This document shows positions 1 through 8,088 of a stretch of 51,476 bases of DNA, piece by piece. The position numbers were made by a program, and so were the translations under genes. The notes beneath the pieces were generated by a model, which saw nothing but the letters and a program-made list of their open reading frames with translations, searched no databases and was not told where the DNA came from. How positions within the stretch are numbered: position 1 is the first letter of the stretch; each line of letters starts with the position of its first letter. This stretch comes from Bacteroidota bacterium (GTDB lineage: Bacteria > Bacteroidota > Bacteroidia > CAILMK01 > JAAYUY01), in contig JADHTG010000018.1 of the NCBI GenBank assembly GCA_016776505.1, forward strand, positions 1-51,476. Direction: 5' to 3'.

Positions 1-86
1 GTAGCACTTGGTGCAATATTATTCTGCGCCAGAGTTGAAAATGCAAGGACTAAACCTAAAATTAAAAGCGTAAAATGATTTCTCAT
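1..86 (-). CDS. Secreted protein, N-terminus only (runs off left edge)
   Basis: Reading leftward from an ATG at 84-86, the frame is open to the window edge and begins MRNHFTLLILGLVLAFSTLA followed by QNN. This is a typical Sec signal peptide: a short basic start, a hydrophobic core, and an A-Q junction of the kind common in Bacteroidota. Only 28 residues are visible, so the product cannot be named. A well-formed promoter lies about 45 bp upstream on the same strand, which supports the start. The gene diverges from the act operon. Confidence 0.7.
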   Translation of the reverse strand, partial: MRNHFTLLILGLVLAFSTLAQNNIAPSA

Positions 87-130
87 GATTAGATTATTAT
101 AATTTTAGAAAAATTGAAGATACATATCGA

Positions 131-160
131 CAAATATAATAAATTCCTGTTAATTTCAAA
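131..160 (-). promoter_or_regulatory. Bacteroidota-type promoter for the left-edge secreted gene
   Basis: On the minus strand a -33 TTTG (160-157) is followed after 18 bp by the -7 box TATATTTG (138-131), matching TTTG-N~19-TAnnTTTG. The predicted start of transcription is about 40 bp before the ATG at 86. The spacing is one base shorter than usual. Confidence 0.55.
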
Positions 161-390
161 GCTTGAAATGCATAATTAATACTTAATCTAAGTAGCTGAT
201 TATCTGACCTAAGCAACAAGCATAATGAAATTGATTCTTAAAGAAATTACATCTACATTAAGTTTTGCTTTTAAACTGTTTAATTTTTAACACTAATTTA
301 ATTATCCCGATAATAAAATTTTCAATTCTATTTTCAGGACACAGATTCAATTTTTTCTTTTCTTAGCACGTATATAATTCATTAAATATG

Positions 391-423
391 ATTGACTTTT
401 AATTATCAAAGGAATATTTTTGC
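391..423 (+). promoter_or_regulatory. Promoter for the act operon (distal)
   Basis: ATTG at 391-394, 20 bp spacer, then TATTTTTGC at 415-423, matching the Bacteroidota -33/-7 pattern. It would give a leader of roughly 90 nt to the chosen actA ATG. The stretch 87-519 holds no gene; this promoter, a second -7 box at 485-492 and the divergent minus-strand promoter at 131-160 are all that is seen in it. Confidence 0.5.
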
Positions 424-484
424 ATGATGTTATTCTTAATTTTATATATATTCAAATTCTAGTAAATCATTAGTCCGGAAATAA

Positions 485-492
485 TATATTTG
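485..492 (+). promoter_or_regulatory. -7 box TATATTTG (proximal act promoter)
   Basis: TATATTTG fits TAnnTTTG, but no -33 TTTG is seen at the right distance. It would start transcription about 20 nt before the ATG at 520. It also contains the TTG at 490, so that triplet is unlikely to be the actA start codon. Confidence 0.4.
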
Positions 493-519
493 TCAGCTAA
501 TCAGACAATGGCATTTTGT

Positions 520-1608
520 ATGAGGTTTTGCAGCAAAGCAGTCAAAGTGATCCTTTATCTTCTATTATTAAATGGATTTAACAGTTATGGAACTGATGAT
601 TATAAAGAATTATTTAAAGAAAATTGTGCAAGCTGTCATGAAATAGGAAGAATACTGACAGGTCCCGATCTGATGAACATCAATTCCCTGCGGACCACTG
701 ATTGGCTAATTGATTTTATTGGGGATTCAAAAAAGATGATTGAAGAGGGAGATCCCATCGCCAATCAACTCTATGAAGAGTATCAAAGAATTGAAATGCC
801 CCCAGCCGGCTTAAGTAAAAATGAGATACTTGGGATACTGGATTATATTGAAAATTTTGAAGTTGTAAAACCAGTCTACCAGCCTTATACAGTGCAAGAA
901 ATAAATAAAACTAGATTCAAACCAACAACTTCATTGATCGCTTTATCCGCTCTCCTTCTTTTGCTGCTATTGTACCTTCTTGGATCCCCCCTATTAAGAA
1001 AAAGATTACCCATGAGTTTTTATATCATCACAATTTCTTTTTTCGGGCTTGCATTCAGTATGAGTGTTTCAAAAAACAGGACAAAACATCTGGTGGCTAA
1101 AGAACAGCATATTGCACAGCCTCTTGAATTCAGTCACAAAGTGCATTACACGGATTACCAGATCGATTGTATTTATTGCCATGAAAAAGCCCTGAATTAT
1201 GCAACTGCCAATTTGCCTTTGCTTTCCAATTGCATGAAATGCCATGATTATATCAGGGAAGGGGAATCTTTTGAAAAAAAAGAAATTGACAAGTTGATCA
1301 AACTGTGGGAGCAGGAGAAGGATATAGCCTGGGTAAAAGGCTACAGGCTAAGTGAGCATGTGCACTTTGATCATGGTTTACACACTCAAACAGCTGGATT
1401 AAAATGTACTGATTGCCATGTGAATATTGAAATTCCAAGCATCACAAAGACCAACGTAAGCATGAAATGGTGTTTAGCTTGTCATGAAAAACAATCAGTT
1501 AACCTTCTTTTAAATTATTATAAAAATGTATATGATACAATATACAATTTCAGTGGATTGATATCATCCCTAAATGGAAGCAGCAATTGCTTTTGCTGTC
1601 ATTATTGA
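520..1608 (+). CDS. actA: ActA, multihaem cytochrome c subunit of alternative complex III
   Basis: Periplasmic, membrane-anchored cytochrome that collects electrons from the Fe-S subunit and passes them to the mono-haem subunit or to an external acceptor. With the ATG at 520 the protein has 362 residues and a signal peptide at about 5-20. CASCH (36-40) with the MPP at 93-95 forms a class I mono-haem domain. Two membrane segments follow (about 138-155 and 165-182). Then come CIYCH (217), CMKCH (238), CTDCH (296), CLACH (318) and, as the last residues, CFCCHY (357-362), giving six haem sites. A terminal CxxCHY is, to my knowledge, usual for Bacteroidota ActA. An in-frame TTG at 490 would lengthen the protein, but it lies inside a -7 box and would put a polar stretch before the signal peptide. 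The actB start is 14 bp downstream of the stop. Confidence 0.9.
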   Translation: MRFCSKAVKVILYLLLLNGFNSYGTDDYKELFKENCASCHEIGRILTGPDLMNINSLRTTDWLIDFIGDSKKMIEEGDPIANQLYEEYQRIEMPPAGLSKNEILGILDYIENFEVVKPVYQPYTVQEINKTRFKPTTSLIALSALLLLLLLYLLGSPLLRKRLPMSFYIITISFFGLAFSMSVSKNRTKHLVAKEQHIAQPLEFSHKVHYTDYQIDCIYCHEKALNYATANLPLLSNCMKCHDYIREGESFEKKEIDKLIKLWEQEKDIAWVKGYRLSEHVHFDHGLHTQTAGLKCTDCHVNIEIPSITKTNVSMKWCLACHEKQSVNLLLNYYKNVYDTIYNFSGLISSLNGSSNCFCCHY

Positions 1609-1621
1609 TAATGAGATGCTA

Positions 1622-4552
1622 ATGAAGAAAAAGGACATATGGACAGCTCTGGATGAGGATGGAAATAAATTAATTCCTGGAAAAAGTCCAATCCCATCAA
1701 CACACATGCGGGATCATATTTTCAATTTCTCATTATTAAAAAGTGACCGGAGAAACTTTCTTAAATCTGTTGGTTTGGGATCAGTTGCCTTCTCACTGGC
1801 TACAGCCTGCTCCAAATCAGCTGTTAAAAAGGGGCTGCCTTTTTTCCCGAATTCATCAGATGCCAAACCCGGACAGGAATTGTACTACAAAACGACATGC
1901 CCGGTTTGTTTGGCACATTGTCCATTGTCAGTGAAAACAATAGATTACAGACCGGTTAAGATCGAAGGAAATAATGAATATCCAAAAACTTCCGGAGGCC
2001 TGTGTGCAAGCGCTCATGCTTCATTATTTGATCTTTACAACAGGGAGAGAATTACAAAGCCATATAAAGGTCCGCTGGAAAAAACATGGAAAGAGCTGGA
2101 TATCGAGATCAGAAGCAAACTTCAAGAGCTTTCCGCCAGGGGAAAAGAAATCGCCATTCTATCCGATCATATCAACAGTCCGGCCAGTTTGCAATTGTTA
2201 AGTGACTTTAAAACTGAGTATCCAGCAACACAGCTTTATTTTTTAAATCCATTATTCCCTGATGCTTTAATTCAGGCTAATAAAAAATGTTTTGGAAAAG
2301 CTGTAATTCCTTCTTTTCATTTTAGCAAAGCCAGGCTGATCGTAAGTTTTGGAGCAGACTTTTTAGCTAGCTGGTTAAACCCGGTGGAATTTACACAGGA
2401 ATATCTTGCCATGCGGGATATTGATAATAGCCGAAGTCTATCCTATCATATCCAATTCGAAAGCCAGTATAGCATAACAGCTGCAAGTGCCGATAAACGC
2501 TTTCGGATCAAACCTTCTGAGGAGGGAATTATCCTCCGCGCATTATATGATTATTTGCAAACCAAATCAATTCTTCCTCCACATAAGCCGATAGAAGAAA
2601 AATACGAAATAGCCCGCTTGGCCGAAAAGCTACTGGAATACAGGGGACGTTCCATTGTGATCAGTTCTTCCAATGATACAGCAATCCAGATGCTGGTAAC
2701 CGGCATTAATTCATTGCTGGATAATTACGGAAGAAGCATCGACCTGGATAATCCATTCCTGAAAATTCCTCAGGAGAATGGAAGTGTAAATGAATTGATT
2801 TCCAAAATTGAAAAAAATCAAATTGCTGCCCTGGTTTGCTGGAACAAGGACCTCCATTCTGATTATCCTGTTTTCAATGATCTGCAGGATAATCTGGAAG
2901 CCATCGAATTGAAAATATCATTCAATCATTATCGTGACCGATTTAGTGAATATGCTGATTATTTATGTCCTGATCATCATTACCTGGAAGCCTGGAATAA
3001 TTATGTTTCAAAAGGCTATTTGAAAATGGCACAAGCTTCCATCAAGCCATTATTTAACAGCAGGCAGGCAGAGGACAGTTTACTCCGATGGATGAAGCAT
3101 CCGGATGACTGGTATGCTTATCTTATCAAGTCAACACAAGCATTCCTGCAGGGAGTCAGTAAAGGGAATGAAGTCGCTATGGAAGAAGTTATTAAAAAAG
3201 GATTTTGGGAGATTCCCCTGACCAAAGCCAGGCAATATAATTTCAAGCAATACCTCGATCCTTATATTCAACAACTGGAATCAGAAAAGAAGGGATCCGG
3301 TGTTTTTGAGATACTGCTGGTTGAAAGTCCGGATTTGAAGTCATACAGTTCGAAACTGAATCCCTTTTTAGCTGAAAAACCAGACCCGGTAAGCAGTTCC
3401 AGCTGGAAGGTGTATGTCAGGATATCACCCAAAACAGCGAAGCAAAATGGAATTAAAGACGGCCAATTCATCAGGATCAGGACAGCCATTGCAGAAATTA
3501 AGATCCCTTGTCTCGTCCAGGCTGGTGTAGCTGATTCATGTCTCATTATTCCGGCAGGAAAGATGGCCGGGGCTTTAATGGAAAAGAATAATTCACTTCA
3601 ACTTTTTGACAGGAGGGCTTTGAGCCATCAAAAAAGCAGCATGCAGGCTGAGATCGATGTCTTGCCAGGGAAGGAAAAAATTTGCAGAACGCAGTCACAT
3701 CATACCATTTCAGTGGAAGCGATTGTTCCTGAAATAAGTTTAAGAGAATACCTGGACAAAGATCCATCACAAAAGAGTGCTGAGCCCCTGTCATCCCTCC
3801 TAACAAAGAAGAGAGACTTTCATCCACATCACTGGGGCATGGTGATCGACCTGAACCGCTGCACCGGTTGTGGAGCATGCAGTGTGAGCTGCCAGGCAGA
3901 AAATAACATCCCCGTAGTGGGAGAAGAAGAAGTCACGAAAGGAAGATCTATGGCATGGATGAAAATTCAGCGATTTTACGAAGGGGAAACAGACAATCCC
4001 TTGATCCGCTTTTTACCTGTTTTGTGCCAGCAATGCGACAATGCCCCCTGCGAATCAGTTTGCCCGGTTTCAGCAGTCAGTAGCAGTACTGAAGGATTGA
4101 ACCAGCAAAATTACTCCAGATGCATCGGGGCTCGCTTTTGTGCCACGAACTGCCCCTATTTAAGCAGGACATTTAATTATAAAAACTACACTTATGAGAA
4201 CCCGCACTCTCCTCACATGTCAGACAAAACCGGCAGACTGATGCTTAATCCGGAGGTAAGTACTCGGGAAAAGGGAACGGCTGAAAAATGCACTTTTTGC
4301 ATACAACGTATTCAAAAACGGAAGGCCAGGGCAAAGCAGGCAAATCAAAGTCTTGCAGATGGGATGATCAAAACAGCATGCCAGCAATCCTGTCCTGCCT
4401 CAGCCATCTATTTTGGCGACATGAAGGATCCGTCCAGCAGGGTGTATCACCTGCTTCAAAGCAAGAGGGCTCACCAGGTTTTAGGAAGAATTGGAACCCG
4501 GCCTTCCATTTATTATTTATCAAAAGTCAGGAATATGGATATGGATATATGA
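1622..4552 (+). CDS. actB: ActB, Tat-exported molybdopterin-like/Fe-S subunit of alternative complex III
   Basis: This 976-residue protein joins a molybdopterin-oxidoreductase-like domain to a ferredoxin domain. It has the extended Tat start of the 'TAT-variant-translocated molybdopterin oxidoreductase' group: a 40-residue lead, then DRRNFLKSVG (42-51), a hydrophobic run and Cys63 in a lipobox-like ATAC. Cys93, 96, 100 and 128 (CxxCxxxCx27C) form the N-terminal [4Fe-4S] motif of true molybdoenzymes. The C-terminal domain (about 740-970) has CxxCxxCxxxC at 747-757, CxxCx4CxxxC at 802-814, Cx5CxxxC at 834-844 and CxxC...CxxxC at 890-924. That makes fifteen cysteines, consistent with three [4Fe-4S] and one [3Fe-4S] cluster. 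ATGs at 1574 and 1616 are possible starts; 1622 gives the cleanest leader and does not overlap actA. Confidence 0.9.
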   Translation: MKKKDIWTALDEDGNKLIPGKSPIPSTHMRDHIFNFSLLKSDRRNFLKSVGLGSVAFSLATACSKSAVKKGLPFFPNSSDAKPGQELYYKTTCPVCLAHCPLSVKTIDYRPVKIEGNNEYPKTSGGLCASAHASLFDLYNRERITKPYKGPLEKTWKELDIEIRSKLQELSARGKEIAILSDHINSPASLQLLSDFKTEYPATQLYFLNPLFPDALIQANKKCFGKAVIPSFHFSKARLIVSFGADFLASWLNPVEFTQEYLAMRDIDNSRSLSYHIQFESQYSITAASADKRFRIKPSEEGIILRALYDYLQTKSILPPHKPIEEKYEIARLAEKLLEYRGRSIVISSSNDTAIQMLVTGINSLLDNYGRSIDLDNPFLKIPQENGSVNELISKIEKNQIAALVCWNKDLHSDYPVFNDLQDNLEAIELKISFNHYRDRFSEYADYLCPDHHYLEAWNNYVSKGYLKMAQASIKPLFNSRQAEDSLLRWMKHPDDWYAYLIKSTQAFLQGVSKGNEVAMEEVIKKGFWEIPLTKARQYNFKQYLDPYIQQLESEKKGSGVFEILLVESPDLKSYSSKLNPFLAEKPDPVSSSSWKVYVRISPKTAKQNGIKDGQFIRIRTAIAEIKIPCLVQAGVADSCLIIPAGKMAGALMEKNNSLQLFDRRALSHQKSSMQAEIDVLPGKEKICRTQSHHTISVEAIVPEISLREYLDKDPSQKSAEPLSSLLTKKRDFHPHHWGMVIDLNRCTGCGACSVSCQAENNIPVVGEEEVTKGRSMAWMKIQRFYEGETDNPLIRFLPVLCQQCDNAPCESVCPVSAVSSSTEGLNQQNYSRCIGARFCATNCPYLSRTFNYKNYTYENPHSPHMSDKTGRLMLNPEVSTREKGTAEKCTFCIQRIQKRKARAKQANQSLADGMIKTACQQSCPASAIYFGDMKDPSSRVYHLLQSKRAHQVLGRIGTRPSIYYLSKVRNMDMDI

Positions 4553-5826
4553 TGACCACAAATTCAAATATGGAATCAGCCGGAAGGAAAAACAAACTGT
4601 GGAGAGCATTACTTGCTCTATCCCTGCTGTTTTTACTTTTAGGAATGATCAGCATTTTCTATGTGTTCAAATATGGTTTGGCTGAATTGGCTCTCAGCAA
4701 TAATATTTTCTGGGGTGTGCTTATTACTAATTTTGTTTTCTGGATCGGAATCGGACATGCAGGAACATTCATCTCGGCCATATTGCTCCTGCTACGACAA
4801 AGCTGGCGAAAAGGAATTAATCGTTTTGCAGAAGGAATGACCATAGTGGCCATTATCCTGGCTGCTCTTATGCCCATCATACATTTAGGGAAACCCGGAT
4901 TTTTTTATAGCCTCCTGCCATTGAATAATAACAGTGGATTTTTTCTGCTTAACTTCAATTCGCCATTGAATTGGGATTTTTATGCAATAGCTACCTATTT
5001 ATTAGTCTCCCTCCTGTTTTTTTATATCGGGCTTCTTCCTGACCTGGCAAGAATGCAAAGGCTGAAAAGAAAAAATAAAGTCATCGCATTCTTTGCAGCC
5101 GGATGGACAGGGACCCAAATGCAATGGCAAAATCACAGGCAAACTCTCTATTTACTGGCCGGACTGGCCACCGTGCTGGTTATTTCTGTTCATTCCATCG
5201 TGAGTTTCGACTTTGCAGTGAGTTTGCATATCGGCTGGCACTCTTCCATTTTTCCTGTTTATTTTGTTTTGGGTGCCTTGCTTTCAGGCTTTGCTATGTT
5301 GTGCATACTGGCTGAATTAAACAGAAGAATAAATAAACTGGATTCTGTTATTCGTCCCGCACATTTTGAGCACATGAGCAAGATCATGCTGGGCACTTCC
5401 ATCTTGTTAACATTTGTATACCTGAACGAAATTTTCATGAGTTTATATGCTTACGACACAAGTGAAATTGCCCTGCTGATACAAAAAAGTTCCGGACCCG
5501 CATCACTTATCCATTACTTCTCTTTATTTCTGAGCATTGGCATTCCTCAATTGTTCTGGATCAAATCAATCCGGATAAATTCAAAATCAGTCATTATTTT
5601 ATGTGCATTGATATTAATTGGCATGTGGCTGGAAAGATTTATGATCATTGTCAGCAGTTCTGAAATGGGTTTTATATCACGCATAACGGAGGAGTATTCA
5701 CTCAACCTGGTTTCCGGTGGAATGATATTATTCGGAATAGGATTCTTTTTTACCTTTTTCTTATTGTTCATTCGCTATTTGCCTTCCATTTCTTATTACG
5801 AACTCTTAACCAACAGGAAGAAATGA
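4549..5826 (+). CDS. actC: ActC, NrfD/PsrC-like quinol-binding membrane subunit of alternative complex III
   Basis: A polytopic protein of 425 residues with about ten membrane helices, of the NrfD family, which carries the quinol-oxidising site of the complex. The stretch FWIGIGHAGTFISAILLLLR, then 'RFAEGMT', 'PIIHLGKPG' and 'FNSPLNWDFYA' are the conserved parts of ActC/ActF helices. The start is set by ATGA at 4549-4552, where the ATG overlaps the actB stop; a second ATG follows at once. The frame is open further upstream inside actB but reads as non-family sequence. The protein is somewhat shorter than the roughly 450-480 residues I expect for the family, mainly at the N-terminus. Confidence 0.88.
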   Translation: MMTTNSNMESAGRKNKLWRALLALSLLFLLLGMISIFYVFKYGLAELALSNNIFWGVLITNFVFWIGIGHAGTFISAILLLLRQSWRKGINRFAEGMTIVAIILAALMPIIHLGKPGFFYSLLPLNNNSGFFLLNFNSPLNWDFYAIATYLLVSLLFFYIGLLPDLARMQRLKRKNKVIAFFAAGWTGTQMQWQNHRQTLYLLAGLATVLVISVHSIVSFDFAVSLHIGWHSSIFPVYFVLGALLSGFAMLCILAELNRRINKLDSVIRPAHFEHMSKIMLGTSILLTFVYLNEIFMSLYAYDTSEIALLIQKSSGPASLIHYFSLFLSIGIPQLFWIKSIRINSKSVIILCALILIGMWLERFMIIVSSSEMGFISRITEEYSLNLVSGGMILFGIGFFFTFFLLFIRYLPSISYYELLTNRKK

Positions 5827-6374
5827 AAGAAATAGTCAGCTCCCGGAAAGCAGTCATGGCAATATTCAGCCAGGAAGGATCCCTGAAAAAAGCGGTCCAG
5901 GTTTTAGAAGATTCCCATGCCGAAATACTCGAAATTAGAAGTCCGTATGATCTGGATATGGATGAATTTAATACGACCCGCTTTGCCAAAAATTCAGGTC
6001 GGATCACTTTTTGGTGCGGACTCACAGGTTTCCTGGCTGCCATAGCCGGTGTTGTGTACCTGCACAATGAGCTTCCCATCCAGTTTGCCATCAAACCTAC
6101 TTTTCCATGGCTTTCTTTCTTTATCCCTGCATTCCTGGCTGCGGTTTTGTTTGCCAGCCTGGGATTGTGTGTATCATTTTTTATTAATTCGCATCTCATA
6201 CCCGGTCAGCAGCAAGCAGATTACAATTGTAAATCCGATGGAGAATCTTTTCTTTTGATATTCACAGCTGGCAATGCGGATATTATTTCTGATTTGGCAG
6301 AGGAAATAACTGAAATAAATTATTACAAACAAAATAAAGCCATTCCTTTTCCAATTAAAATGGAGATTAAATGA
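5823..6374 (+). CDS. actD: ActD, DUF3341 membrane subunit of alternative complex III
   Basis: 183 residues. An N-terminal soluble domain of about 60 residues (AIFSQEGSLKKAVQVLEDS...) of the DUF3341 kind precedes a helical hairpin of two membrane segments at about 60-80 and 95-120 and a short C-terminal tail. ActD flanks the quinol subunits; no cofactor motif is present and its exact role is not settled. It starts at an ATGA overlap with the actC stop (5823-5826) and ends in another with actE, so translation is probably coupled across the three genes. Confidence 0.85.
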   Translation: MKEIVSSRKAVMAIFSQEGSLKKAVQVLEDSHAEILEIRSPYDLDMDEFNTTRFAKNSGRITFWCGLTGFLAAIAGVVYLHNELPIQFAIKPTFPWLSFFIPAFLAAVLFASLGLCVSFFINSHLIPGQQQADYNCKSDGESFLLIFTAGNADIISDLAEEITEINYYKQNKAIPFPIKMEIK

Positions 6375-6883
6375 AGTGGACGAAATTTACATACCTGTTT
6401 TTATTTGCTTTTTTATTAGGACTAAGTAGCTGTCGTCCACCTTCACGGCAAAAAGTCGAAATACCGGATAAAGCTCGATTAAAACCTTCTAATTCAATTC
6501 CTTATAATACGGATACAGAAGAATATTCATATCCAAATTCCAAAGAAGGTTACGAACTGGCAGGCTTGGAGTTAAGGAATCCACTGGCAGTTACAGGACA
6601 AAAGCTGGAGGAAGGAAAAAAACTCTACCTGGCCTTGTGCAAGCATTGCCATGGAGAAACAGGAAATGCGGATGCCGAGATGATCTTGAAGGAAAAATAC
6701 CCGGTTCCACCCACTTTCAGCAAGCGCCTTCCAAATATTACAGAAGGAAAAATGTTTCATTCAATTACCTATGGCAAAAACCAGATGCCACCGAATGGGG
6801 AGGATTTCAGCAGCGAACAAAAGTGGCTGCTTGTTATGTATATTCAAAACCTGGTCAATCTAAACACACAAAAGCCAAAGTGA
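6371..6883 (+). CDS. actE: ActE, mono-haem cytochrome c lipoprotein of alternative complex III
   Basis: 170 residues. A signal peptide ends in the lipobox LSSC (Cys21), so the protein is anchored to a membrane facing the periplasm. One class I cytochrome c domain follows: CKHCH at 90-94 and an axial Met in 'KNQMPPNGEDF' near 140. This is the usual exit haem of the complex, likely to face a small cytochrome or an oxidase domain. The ATG at 6371 overlaps the actD stop (ATGA) and the stop overlaps the GTG of actF (GTGA, 6880-6883). Confidence 0.88.
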   Translation: MKWTKFTYLFLFAFLLGLSSCRPPSRQKVEIPDKARLKPSNSIPYNTDTEEYSYPNSKEGYELAGLELRNPLAVTGQKLEEGKKLYLALCKHCHGETGNADAEMILKEKYPVPPTFSKRLPNITEGKMFHSITYGKNQMPPNGEDFSSEQKWLLVMYIQNLVNLNTQKPK

Positions 6884-7929
6884 GAAAGCTAAAATTCATA
6901 TCGCTGAAGAGAAAACAGACCGGCTTATTAATCCTGTCAGTTCTATTTATAATTGCTGGGGTATTTTGGGCTAAAGATAATATATGGATCAAGCTGTGGA
7001 ATAATTTTGTGTACCTGAACTGGTATTTTTTATTGCTTGCACTATCCGGACTACTGCTTTATTCTTTGCTATCCATCATTCCCAATAATTGGTTTGAACC
7101 CATTCGTAATCAAGCCTTACAACAAAGTTTTTCCATGAAATATCTTTTATTCAGTTTTCTGGTCCTATTTGCTACCAGCCATTTTTTCCATGACCGGCAA
7201 ATCGAAAGTGTTTTCCACGATATTTGGTTCAATCCTGTTTTCCTTTTGCTGAGAGCGATGATCATAATGCTCAGCTGGTATGCATATGCCAATCAATTCA
7301 GTTTGTATAGCAAAAGCTGGTCAGAAAAAATTCGAAAACGGAAATCCATAGAATTCCTTTTGGTTTTCCTTTTCACTTTTTCCCTTTTCAGCTGGGACTG
7401 GCTTATGAGCATTCATGTTGATTATTCCTCTGCCCTGTTTTCTTTTTACATGCTGGTTTCTGCCTTGTTGATGGGATGCGGATTTCTTTTGGTGAGGATG
7501 CACAGGAACAAGCAAATACATCCTTATTCAAATGACCTGGGTCGGCTTACACTGGCTTTTTCCCTCTTCTGGTTGTATTTGTACTTCAGCCAGCTTTTAA
7601 TAGCCTGGTTTACAGCAATACCGCATGAAATCGCTTACTACCATCTTTTGTTCCAGCCTAAATTCCTTCCTTTTCTTGTGATCTCAGCTGGTGGAAATTT
7701 TATACTTCCTTTTCTCCTGCTTTTAAGCAAAAAAAACAGGCAATCTCCAAAGATCCTGCTATGGGCAGGTATTTCCATATTATTGGCTAAATGGTTTGAA
7801 ATCTACCTGTTGGTTGCTCCTTACAACAGTAATTCAATTTCTTCTCTTCCATTAATGGAAATCGGATTTATACTACTGGCCGGACTGGGGTTGGTTCTTT
7901 TGCTGGATAGATTTAACAGAAAAGAATAA
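6880..7929 (+). CDS. actF: ActF, second NrfD-like membrane subunit of alternative complex III
   Basis: 349 residues and about ten predicted membrane helices. The conserved 'DWLMSIHVDYSSALFSFYML' region identifies it as ActF, the paralogue of ActC. The start is a GTG overlapping the actE stop; it is the only act gene without an ATG, and the frame upstream is actE out of frame. At 349 residues it is shorter than ActF proteins I know (above 400), apparently through short loops and no extra N-terminal domain. No oxidase genes follow; the next gene is convergent. Confidence 0.85.
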   Translation: MRKLKFISLKRKQTGLLILSVLFIIAGVFWAKDNIWIKLWNNFVYLNWYFLLLALSGLLLYSLLSIIPNNWFEPIRNQALQQSFSMKYLLFSFLVLFATSHFFHDRQIESVFHDIWFNPVFLLLRAMIIMLSWYAYANQFSLYSKSWSEKIRKRKSIEFLLVFLFTFSLFSWDWLMSIHVDYSSALFSFYMLVSALLMGCGFLLVRMHRNKQIHPYSNDLGRLTLAFSLFWLYLYFSQLLIAWFTAIPHEIAYYHLLFQPKFLPFLVISAGGNFILPFLLLLSKKNRQSPKILLWAGISILLAKWFEIYLLVAPYNSNSISSLPLMEIGFILLAGLGLVLLLDRFNRKE

Positions 7930-7942
7930 TCGTATACGATTA
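7927..7942. repeat. 16-bp perfect palindrome over the actF stop codon
   Basis: TAATCGTATACGATTA reads the same on both strands, and its first three bases are the actF stop codon. There is no T-tract, so it is not a standard terminator. A protein-binding site or a 3' mRNA hairpin are both possible. Nothing else stands out in the 159 bp between the two convergent genes. Confidence 0.45.
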
Positions 7943-8088
7943 CTTCCTGGGCTATATTTCATTCCTCCTAAAATTAATTATTCTGGCCTAAAGTGAAATC
8001 CGTCAGTTGCCATCGTCTTGCCAAAAGCCAAGATGAAATCATAAAATGAAAATTTAAAATCAGGATCAGCTACCCGCAGTTAAAGGCA

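Noticed and set aside
490..519. TTG at 490 as the actA start
   Set aside because: It lies within a -7 box and would put a polar stretch before the signal peptide; the ATG at 520 is better.
1594..1605. Extra C-terminal CxxCH in ActA as a novelty
   Set aside because: A terminal CxxCHY is, as far as I recall, the normal ending of ActA in Bacteroidota, so it was described but not reported as new.
3546..3878. Minus-strand frame of 110 codons inside actB
   Set aside because: Shadow of a conserved gene, with no family-like content.
4288..4548. Long N-terminal extension of ActC
   Set aside because: It is actB read in another frame; the ATGA overlap at 4549 is the natural start.
5768..6199. Minus-strand frame of 143 codons across actC/actD
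   Set aside because: Shadow frame; its sequence is explained by the two conserved plus-strand genes.
6637..6879. Long N-terminal extension of ActF
   Set aside because: It is the out-of-frame reading of actE; the GTGA overlap at 6880 fits the operon pattern.
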